Assembly: GCA_015231395.1 (NCBI GenBank)
Contig: JADGBP010000173.1
Location: forward strand, 1 to 5,635
DNA: 5,635 bases
Direction of reading: 5' to 3'
Source of the DNA: Desulfamplus sp.
GTDB lineage: Bacteria > Desulfobacterota > Desulfobacteria > Desulfobacterales > Desulfobacteraceae
Shown here piece after piece: positions 1-4,334 of this stretch (position 1 is the stretch's first letter; the number at the start of each line of letters is the position of its first letter). The notes beneath the pieces were generated by a model. It saw only the letters and a program-made list of their open reading frames with translations, made no database searches and was not told where the DNA came from. The position numbers and the translations under genes are program-made.

Positions 1-127
1 AAACTTAAAATTAATCGTCTTTACAGGGATGCTGTCTCCAATGGAAAAATAATTTCCAAAGAGACTAAAACATACCTAAATGATAAAATGCAGTCAGCAT
101 CATGGCTCATTAAAAGTATTCATCAGC
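1..127 (+). repeat. Inverted copy of an internal rpoN segment
   Basis: Every base from 1 to 127 is the reverse complement of 2563 down to 2437, inside rpoN. Read on the plus strand it encodes RpoN residues of about 312 to 353, from KLKINRLYRD to IKSIHQ, and then leaves the RpoN sequence. The identity is perfect, silent codon positions included, so this is not an old paralogue. No start or stop context belongs to it. The match ends where the sequence becomes rapZ. It is probably a chimeric join made during DNA amplification or assembly rather than a biological duplication. Confidence 0.95.
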
Positions 128-403
128 ATCAAGAAAAATGGTTACTACATTAAATCCCCGCTCTCTTAATAATTCAATAGTCACTGAATACTGGGTTAAA
201 AACTCCTTTTCCCTCATATCCATTACAAAAGAGAATCCCTTGATTTTAGGGTCATTTTTCAAGGGGAGCTCCAGAAATTTGGGCAACAGGGCTATGGGCA
301 TGTTATCTACACAGTAAAAATCGGCATCTTCAAATGCTGCCATAGCAGTTGTTTTGCCTGAACCCGAGATTCCAGTGATAATAAAAATTTTCTGATGTTT
401 CAT
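110..403 (-). CDS. rapZ: RapZ family P-loop protein, N-terminal third only, cut by a chimeric join
   Basis: RapZ (YvcJ family) is a nucleotide-binding protein. In Escherichia coli it is an RNA-binding adaptor that steers decay of the GlmZ small RNA and so tunes glucosamine-6-phosphate synthesis; whether that role holds here is unknown. Visible signatures are a Walker A motif at residues 11-18 (GISGSGKT), the family hallmark FYCVDNMP at 29-36, and a Walker B-like strand ending in LDAD at 91-94. Family members are about 285 residues, but this frame stops after 97. Residues beyond about D94-E95 come from the inverted rpoN segment, so the stop at 110-112 is not native, and the C-terminal RNA-binding domain is missing from the window. 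The ATG at 401-403 fits the family N-terminus, although I see no good Shine-Dalgarno sequence. It lies 102 nt downstream of ptsN, as in many proteobacteria. Confidence 0.9.
   Translation of the reverse strand: MKHQKIFIITGISGSGKTTAMAAFEDADFYCVDNMPIALLPKFLELPLKNDPKIKGFSFVMDMREKEFLTQYSVTIELLRERGFNVVTIFLDADEYF
119..127. other. Chimera junction with shared bases (rapZ / inverted rpoN)
   Basis: The nine bases ttcatcagc fit both partners. They continue the rpoN inverted copy exactly, and they also encode the Asp-Glu and adjoining bases expected after LDA in RapZ. Left of here the sequence is rpoN; right of it, rapZ. Short shared sequence at an inverted join is what template switching produces. The exact breakpoint cannot be placed within the shared bases. 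Confidence 0.75.
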
Positions 404-426
404 TGCTTTGTATCCAGATGGAACAT

Positions 427-438
427 TTGAATATTCAA
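427..438. other. Perfect 12-bp palindrome in the ptsN-rapZ gap
   Basis: The sequence ttgaatattcaa is its own reverse complement. It lies 24 nt upstream of the rapZ start in an AT-rich 102-nt gap. It could be an operator half-site pair or chance in AT-rich DNA; nothing else identifies it. The rest of the gap shows no convincing promoter or terminator. Confidence 0.25.
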
Positions 439-505
439 TCTACTTAAAGAACATTTAATTTTAACACTGCCAATTCATAAAATATGGCAAGGAAATATTC
501 GGAAA

Positions 506-964
506 TTAAAATTCTTCATCAACAGAATGAATAATTTGCTCTATCTCTTCTGCAGATTCTGCTTTCAATAGATTTTCTTTAAAATGGTTTTGCTTAAGAA
601 GTTTTGAAATCTGGGCAAGTACACTCAAATGAATCCCTGTAGAGCGGACTGGTGTAACAAGAAGGAAAAAAATATGAACTGGTCTATTGTCTAAAGAATC
701 AAAATCAACACCCTCACGGCTTAATCCAAAACCTACAACAATGGAATTGATGCTGGCAAGCTTACCATGAGGTATTCCAATACCTCCGCCAATACCGGTA
801 CTGCCAAGTTGTTCGCGTTCGAGAAGAACTTTGACAATATCCTTTGTTGCTGTTCCAGTTCTCTTTGATAAAGATGCTGCAAGTTCTTCAAGAACTCCTT
901 TTTTATCCTTTGATTTTAAATCCGAAATTATTGAATCTTTATCAAGAATATCTGTTATTTTCAT
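506..964 (-). CDS. ptsN: PtsN, nitrogen-regulatory PTS enzyme IIA (EIIA-Ntr)
   Basis: This is a cytoplasmic EIIA of the fructose/mannitol type. In the nitrogen PTS it accepts phosphate from NPr (PtsO) and regulates partners, such as potassium transport proteins in E. coli, instead of importing sugar. The 152-residue length is normal for a stand-alone PtsN. The phosphorylated histidine is His66 in GIPHGK (residues 63-68), after the glycine-rich GSTGIGGGIG at 54-63. The second conserved His is His112 in GIHLSVLAQIS. The N-terminus MKITDIL matches the family, which supports the ATG at 962-964. It sits in the usual hpf-ptsN-rapZ order. The oddity is upstream: bases 965-981 contain no purine-rich Shine-Dalgarno sequence, and an inverted repeat starts 17 nt before the start codon. 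An inserted element may have replaced the native leader. Confidence 0.96.
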   Translation of the reverse strand: MKITDILDKDSIISDLKSKDKKGVLEELAASLSKRTGTATKDIVKVLLEREQLGSTGIGGGIGIPHGKLASINSIVVGFGLSREGVDFDSLDNRPVHIFFLLVTPVRSTGIHLSVLAQISKLLKQNHFKENLLKAESAEEIEQIIHSVDEEF

Positions 965-981
965 AAGAATGGTGCAGGAAA

Positions 982-1004
982 CCGCTATCCCTTCAGGGTA
1001 GCGG
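982..1004. repeat. Hairpin next to ptsN, possible IS200/IS605-type end
   Basis: The left arm 982-991 (ccgctatccc) pairs with 996-1004 (gggtagcgg) around a ttca loop, with one bulged T. The core CCC-TTCA-GGGTA also forms the tip of the hairpin at 1308-1329. Its 3' arm overlaps a second possible stem, ggagg at 1003-1007 with cctcc at 1016-1020, so the two are mutually exclusive. In the ptsN transcript this hairpin falls in the 5' leader, close to the start codon. Confidence 0.7.
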
Positions 1005-1042
1005 AGGAATGCACCCCTCCTTTTAGTTTGTTGTTAAAGAAA

Positions 1043-1077
1043 AGTTTTGCATGGGAAGAATCTCTCCATGCAAAACT
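1043..1077. repeat. Perfect 12-bp inverted repeat with 11-nt loop
   Basis: Arm 1043-1054 (agttttgcatgg) is the exact reverse complement of 1066-1077 (ccatgcaaaact). The loop is 1055-1065. It is followed on the plus strand by gttttta, which could make a weak terminator, but no plus-strand gene needs one. It is more likely part of the structured inserted element. Confidence 0.8.
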
Positions 1078-1261
1078 GTTTTTACTCAAATTAATGAGTA
1101 TCAGCCTTACGGCTGTAATGTTTGCCTCGACAAAGTTATAATGGCTTGTTACGCTCGACACACTGGCTTTAGACCTTTACACCTGTTTAATGCCGGACAA
1201 CAGAGCAACAGACTGGCACGCATCTGTTGGTGTTATGACCAAAATAACGTAGTTCGCAAAG

Positions 1262-1343
1262 AACTTAGTCTGGTCAACAAGGCTTGCAGGCTTTAGTAGC
1301 TTACAAGCCCCTACCCTTCAGGGTAGGGGTCGTTGACTAAGTT
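1262..1343 (+). ncRNA. Nested stem structure, candidate guide-RNA-like (omegaRNA) 3' remnant
   Basis: The outer stem pairs 1262-1270 (aacttagtc) with 1335-1343, and extends through 1276-1278 with 1332-1334 across a 5-nt bulge. Inside it, 1281-1286 (ggcttg) pairs with 1304-1309 (caagcc), and 1308-1316 (cccctaccc) pairs with 1321-1329 around ttca; the two inner stems share two bases. In IS200/IS605 elements the RNA that guides TnpB overlaps the 3' end of tnpB and the right end of the element, which would match this arrangement on the plus strand. With no tnpB here it would be an orphan remnant. Transcription is unproven, and on the minus strand the same stems would fold in the hpf-ptsN message. 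Confidence 0.3.
1308..1329. repeat. Perfect GC-rich hairpin, 9-bp stem with TTCA loop
   Basis: Bases 1308-1316 (cccctaccc) pair perfectly with 1321-1329 (gggtagggg) around ttca. It lies immediately before tcgttgac. It shares its tip with the hairpin at 982-1004 and resembles the right-end hairpin of IS200/IS605-type elements. No T-run follows on either strand, so it is a poor intrinsic terminator. Confidence 0.85.
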
Positions 1344-1355
1344 ACTCCAAGAAAA

Positions 1356-1382
1356 CTCCCCTGTCCTTGCAGGATAGGGGAG
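1356..1382. repeat. GC-rich hairpin, 11-bp stem with one G-T pair
   Basis: Bases 1356-1366 (ctcccctgtcc) pair with 1372-1382 (ggataggggag) around the loop ttgca, with one G-T pairing. The arrangement repeats the style of the 1308-1329 hairpin 27 nt away, as if two element ends were juxtaposed. In the hpf transcript it begins 59 nt after the stop. No T-run supports a terminator. Confidence 0.8.
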
Positions 1383-1403
1383 AAGTTGAGTAGATAAAGA
1401 TTT

Positions 1404-1441
1404 TTATTTGTAATTCTATAACTGGTTATTTGTAATTTTAT
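1404..1441. repeat. Two-copy 22-nt-period direct repeat at the hpf 3' end
   Basis: The 16-mer at 1404-1419 (ttatttgtaattctat) recurs at 1426-1441 with one difference, giving a 22-nt period. The second copy touches the hpf stop codon. It may be a small duplication or slippage event; no function is apparent. Confidence 0.6.
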
Positions 1442-1617
1442 CACTGAGGCTGAATTAACCCTAAATTGCCGTCATTTCTTCTGTAAAGAACATTGAGACG
1501 TTCTGTTCTTGAATTGTTGAAAACAAAAAAGTTCTCTGTTCCCGAATTCAGTTCAATTACCGCATCCTCAACATCCATTGGTTTGTAGTCAAGCGTCTCT
1601 ATGACTATGTCATAGAG
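1441..1617 (-). pseudogene. hpf: HPF C-terminal dimerisation domain, out of frame with the N-terminal part
   Basis: Starting just after the A-run, the -1 frame reads LYDIVIETLDYKPMD and continues to VLYRRNDGNLGLIQPQ, with a TGA at 1441-1443. This is the C-terminal domain of long HPF: the KPM..EDA, FFVF and YRR.DG..GLI positions are all recognisable. In long HPF this domain dimerises and brings two 70S ribosomes together as a 100S particle. It has no start codon of its own and follows 1605-2000 directly, so it belongs to the same gene. Joined by a -1 shift, the product is 186 residues, normal for long HPF. It is either the 3' half of a gene broken in this sequence only, or is reached by slippage. 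Confidence 0.9.
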
Positions 1618-2000
1618 TTTTTTTTTTCAGCTTCGGGTTCAATATCTTCCTGATTAAATTCATCCTCTTCCAGATCAAATTCATCGTTTTTAATGGTTTC
1701 TTTGCTGCCTGACATGTGGTTCTTCTGTTTTTCCTTATGTTTTTTAATCTGTACTTTGATTTTATCCATTAAGGTGTCTATGGAAGAGTACATATTTTCA
1801 GACTCCTCCTTTGCATGGATTTTAACTTTGTCACATATAAGGGTTATTTCAGCAATGTGTCGTATCTTTTCCACTGAGAGTACAACATTCGCTTCGGCAG
1901 GAGTATCCAACATCTTGTCAAACCGGTCTAATTTTTTCTGGACATAGGATTTGAGTGCATCGGAAGAATCGATCTTTTTAAAAGTTACTGATGTTTGCAT
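1605..2000 (-). CDS. hpf: Ribosome hibernation promoting factor, N-terminal S30AE domain (frame ends early)
   Basis: HPF binds the 30S decoding centre and idles ribosomes in stationary phase or stress. Residues 1-100 are the S30AE domain, with the diagnostic stretch HAKEESENMYSSID at 62-75 and a basic helix near 81-94. Residues 101-127 are an acidic linker. The open frame stops at 131 residues (NSMT, TAG) right after a run of ten A residues; the conserved C-terminal domain continues in the -1 frame to 1441. As written, the product would resemble a short HPF without the dimerisation domain. The start at 1998-2000 has a strong Shine-Dalgarno sequence (aaaaggggg, about 4 nt away) and lies 11 nt after rpoN, so the two are probably co-transcribed. 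HPF genes next to rpoN were historically called sigma-54 modulation proteins. Confidence 0.95.
   Translation of the reverse strand: MQTSVTFKKIDSSDALKSYVQKKLDRFDKMLDTPAEANVVLSVEKIRHIAEITLICDKVKIHAKEESENMYSSIDTLMDKIKVQIKKHKEKQKNHMSGSKETIKNDEFDLEEDEFNQEDIEPEAEKKNSMT
1618..1627 (-). other. A10 homopolymer, frameshift or slippage site in hpf
   Basis: On the coding strand there are ten consecutive A residues, read gaa aaa aaa aac. The in-frame heptamer A AAA AAC allows a -1 tandem slip, after which the ribosome reads ctc tat gac and enters the conserved C-terminal domain. An eleventh A added by RNA polymerase slippage gives the same protein. A miscounted homopolymer in the reads would look identical. 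The run lies in the flexible linker, where length change is tolerated. Confidence 0.85.
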
Positions 2001-2011
2001 AAAACCCCCTT

Positions 2012-3496
2012 TTAAAATTGTTTACGTTTACCTGAAGGCAGAATATGGAGGATTTCCCGGTATTTTGCTACGGTTCTCCGGGCAATATCAATATTTGCCT
2101 TTTCCAGCAGTTCAGTTATTTCCTGATCACTCAAGGGATTGGCCGGATCTTCCTGATCTATAAGGGATTTAATCTTCTCCTTAACACTTTCAGATGCCAT
2201 TGAATCACCATTGGTGCGTTTGATGGAGCTGTTGAAAAAATATTTTAATTCAAAAAGCCCCTGGGGCGTGTAGGCATATTTATTGGTTGTGACCCTGCTT
2301 ATTGTGGATTCATGCATATTTATATCTTCTGCCACATCTTTAAGGATCATAGGTTTTAAATATGCCACCCCTTTTTCAAAAAATTCCCCTTGGAATTTAA
2401 TGATACTTTCCATCACAGCGTATATGGTCTTTTGACGCTGATGAATACTTTTAATGAGCCATGATGCTGACTGCATTTTATCATTTAGGTATGTTTTAGT
2501 CTCTTTGGAAATTATTTTTCCATTGGAGACAGCATCCCTGTAAAGACGATTAATTTTAAGTTTAGGCAGACCATCGTCATTCATGACAATTTTGAAATCA
2601 TCTCCATCTTTATATACATGAATGTCAGGAATTATGTAATGAGGTTCTTCAGTTACAAATTGCCTGCCTGGCTTGGGTTCTAAATATTTAATGACATTTA
2701 CTGCAGTAATAACTCTCTCAATCTTTATGGAAAGGGCAGCGGCAATTTTTTTATAGTTTTTGTTCTCAAGATTCTTCATGTGTGATGATATTATCTCTTT
2801 GAGAATTGGATCCTGTATTCCAAGTTGTTTAATCTGTATAAGAAGAGTTTCCCTAAGATCTCTTGCACATATACCTGGCGGATCAAAACTCTGCATAGTT
2901 TTAAGAAGTTTTTCAACTGTTTCTTTGGAAAAACTTCCCATATCAGCAATCTCTTCAACAGAAGCACAAAGATAGCCGTCAATATTAAGATTGCCAATAA
3001 TCAGGCGACCAATCCGCTCCTCTTCTTCTGTTGGCCCGTACATTAAAAGCTGCCACTGCAGATGCTCTTCAAGGGTTTCTTTTGAACTGGTAAATGCCTC
3101 ATAGTTTGGAAGCTCCTGGGAATCCTTTTCGGCATAGACGCTTCCAGCCGAGCTATACTCATGGATATAACTTTCCCAGTCAATATCATTTCCGACTTTT
3201 TCTTCAATCTTGACTTCTCTTAGAGCGTCATCTGCTATTATATTTTCAGAATTTTCAGAATTATCACTTAGCTGATTGTTGCTTAACGGTTCTAATTCCA
3301 TCTCTCCAGGAGTATCAAGAAGAAGTTCTTCCAGAGCAGGATTTTCTTCCATCTCCTGTTGAATCACTCCGGCAAGTTCGAGCCTGGAGAGCTGCAGAAG
3401 TTTAATTGCCTGCTGCAACTGAGGTGTCATAATCAGTTGCTGGGTCAATGTCAGATTTTGTTGTAATCCAAGTGTCATGTCAGAGTTTAAAGTCAT
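2012..3496 (-). CDS. rpoN: RNA polymerase sigma-54 factor RpoN
   Basis: Sigma-54 directs RNA polymerase to -24/-12 promoters, which open only with AAA+ activators. The 494-residue length is normal. Region I, which the activator acts on, is the Gln/Leu-rich N-terminus (LTLTQQLIMTPQLQQAIKLL). An acidic region II follows, including DIDWESYI. The core-binding domain covers roughly residues 130-310, the helix-turn-helix lies near 387-421 (DVAEDINMHESTISRV), and the RpoN box ARRTVAKYR is at 472-480. The ATG at 3494-3496 overlaps lptB by 17 nt, with a G-run touching the start codon. The second ATG at 3476-3478 gives the N-terminus MTLGLQQNL, closer to the family, and follows the lptB stop by one base, suggesting translational coupling; I consider it equally likely. 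Bases 2437-2563 are copied in inverted orientation at 1-127. Confidence 0.98.
   Translation of the reverse strand: MTLNSDMTLGLQQNLTLTQQLIMTPQLQQAIKLLQLSRLELAGVIQQEMEENPALEELLLDTPGEMELEPLSNNQLSDNSENSENIIADDALREVKIEEKVGNDIDWESYIHEYSSAGSVYAEKDSQELPNYEAFTSSKETLEEHLQWQLLMYGPTEEEERIGRLIIGNLNIDGYLCASVEEIADMGSFSKETVEKLLKTMQSFDPPGICARDLRETLLIQIKQLGIQDPILKEIISSHMKNLENKNYKKIAAALSIKIERVITAVNVIKYLEPKPGRQFVTEEPHYIIPDIHVYKDGDDFKIVMNDDGLPKLKINRLYRDAVSNGKIISKETKTYLNDKMQSASWLIKSIHQRQKTIYAVMESIIKFQGEFFEKGVAYLKPMILKDVAEDINMHESTISRVTTNKYAYTPQGLFELKYFFNSSIKRTNGDSMASESVKEKIKSLIDQEDPANPLSDQEITELLEKANIDIARRTVAKYREILHILPSGKRKQF
2437..2563 (-). repeat. Resident rpoN copy of the window-edge inverted repeat
   Basis: This is the partner of the inverted copy at 1-127. 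It lies inside an intact rpoN reading frame with normal flanks on both sides, so it is the original copy. The two copies are in opposite orientation and about 2.3 kb apart. Confidence 0.95.
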
Positions 3497-4202
3497 CCCC
3501 CAGATAGATTTGTCTTGCTAATTTACTTGATGTAATTGTTTCCGGAGTTCCGGATTCAACCACTTTTCCCTGACTCATAATATATGCTTTACTGCATACA
3601 CCCAGAGTCTCACGTACATTATGATCTGAAATAAGAATACCAATGCCTTTTTGTGTCAGTTGCTTGATGATACTCTGAATATCGGCAACAGCCAAAGGAT
3701 CAATGCCGGCAAACGGTTCATCCAGAAGAATAAACAGGGGCTCTGTTGCCAGCACTCTTGCAATTTCAAGCCTTCTCCTCTCTCCTCCTGACAGAACTGT
3801 TGCCTTCTGATTTGCAAGACGAAGGATACCCAGTTCCTGCATCAGCACATCCGCCTTTCCATTGATATCATCTGCCCTGTCAGGCAGCAATTCCAAAATT
3901 GCGGTAATATTTTGTCTTACTGTCAGTTTCCGGAATATTGATGCTTCCTGAGGAAGATACCCAATACCTTTTCTTGCCCGAACATACATTGGATAGTCTG
4001 TTATTGGTTCATGGTCAAGGAAAACATCTCCTTTGTCAGGTTTTATCATTCCAACAGCCATATAAAAAGTGGTCGTCTTACCCGCTCCATTGGGACCCAG
4101 AAGCCCTGTCACCTCATTCTGGTGAATCTCAATATCAACCCCGTCAACAACTTTTCTGTTGTTATATGCTTTAACAAGATTTTTCAGCATAAGTTTTGAC
4201 AT
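3480..4202 (-). CDS. lptB: LptB, ATPase of the lipopolysaccharide export ABC transporter
   Basis: LptB is the cytoplasmic ATPase that, with the membrane proteins LptF and LptG, extracts lipopolysaccharide from the inner membrane and pushes it along the Lpt bridge. All ABC motifs are present: Walker A GPNGAGKTT at 36-44, Q-loop Gln85 in YLPQEAS, signature LSGGERRR at 137-144, Walker B FILLDEP at 157-163 with catalytic Glu162, D-loop GIDP at 166-169, and the switch His194. The GYLPQEASIF context and the ending YLGDDFKL are typical of LptB and set it apart from other ABC proteins. The 240-residue length is normal. lptF and lptG are not in the window. The ATG at 4200-4202 has only a weak purine stretch upstream; Met5 is a possible alternative start. 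Confidence 0.98.
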   Translation of the reverse strand: MSKLMLKNLVKAYNNRKVVDGVDIEIHQNEVTGLLGPNGAGKTTTFYMAVGMIKPDKGDVFLDHEPITDYPMYVRARKGIGYLPQEASIFRKLTVRQNITAILELLPDRADDINGKADVLMQELGILRLANQKATVLSGGERRRLEIARVLATEPLFILLDEPFAGIDPLAVADIQSIIKQLTQKGIGILISDHNVRETLGVCSKAYIMSQGKVVESGTPETITSSKLARQIYLGDDFKL

Positions 4203-4261
4203 GGATTTCTTTTTGTATTTAGTTCCGCCTGTATTGCGTGAAATTGTGCTGTCTGCCTATC

Positions 4262-4334
4262 AGTTGTCTTGTCCACGTATATCAATCAGTTGTCCCGTCT
4301 GTCCATCAATTGTCATGACTGTCTGTCAGTTGTC
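4262..4334. repeat. Degenerate short repeats between lptA and lptB
   Basis: The core agttgtc (once aattgtc) occurs at 4262, 4288, 4308 and 4328, usually preceded by tc or atc, at spacings of 26, 20 and 20 nt. The last copy contains the lptA stop codon. Read past that stop in the lptA frame, the sequence stays open for 21 more codons and ends again in QDN-stop, copying the natural C-terminus. This looks like a local tandem expansion of the lptA 3' end. The 123-nt gap 4203-4325 holds nothing else recognisable. Confidence 0.6.

Larger units (their letters stand above)
965..1395. mobile_element. Probable remnant or non-autonomous element of IS200/IS605 type
   Basis: The interval between the hpf stop and the ptsN start is about 475 nt, in a cluster where these genes are normally close together. 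It holds stem-loops at 982-1004, 1043-1077, 1083-1100, 1102-1115, 1308-1329 and 1356-1382, and a long-range stem joining 1262-1278 to 1332-1343. Subterminal hairpins, GC-rich hairpins with TTCA-like loops, and gttgac beside a hairpin are typical of IS200/IS605-family ends. On the plus strand, 1269-1340 also reads as a 23-codon tail ending AYKPLPFRVGVVD, which resembles C-termini annotated on TnpB-type genes. No TnpA or TnpB catalytic domain is present. The boundaries are approximate. An alternative is an unrelated structured intergenic repeat. Confidence 0.45.

Noticed and set aside
1..160. Second partial rpoN gene on the plus strand
   Set aside because: The identity to the resident gene is perfect over exactly 127 bases and then switches to rapZ, with no start codon or independent divergence, so a chimeric join is the better explanation.
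440..473. Possible promoter for rapZ on the minus strand (ttggca about 17 nt before tcttta)
   Set aside because: The -35-like box is acceptable, but the -10 match is poor and such matches are expected in AT-rich DNA.
1043..1085. Intrinsic terminator on the plus strand
   Set aside because: The stem is followed by gttttta rather than a clean T-run, its GC content is low, and no plus-strand gene ends here.
1213..1230. Possible sigma-54 promoter starting tggcacg on the plus strand
   Set aside because: The -24-like half is good, but the -12 GC element is missing at the required distance (tgttgg is found instead), and no plus-strand gene follows.
1051..1296. Plus-strand 81-codon open frame in the hpf-ptsN interval, with several Cys residues
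   Set aside because: The ATG lies inside the arm of a perfect inverted repeat, there is no Shine-Dalgarno sequence, the protein resembles no family I know, and the bases are better explained as folded or element DNA. The Cys residues are not spaced as a zinc finger.
965..1395. CRISPR array
   Set aside because: The stems differ in sequence, and there are no evenly spaced identical direct repeats or cas genes.
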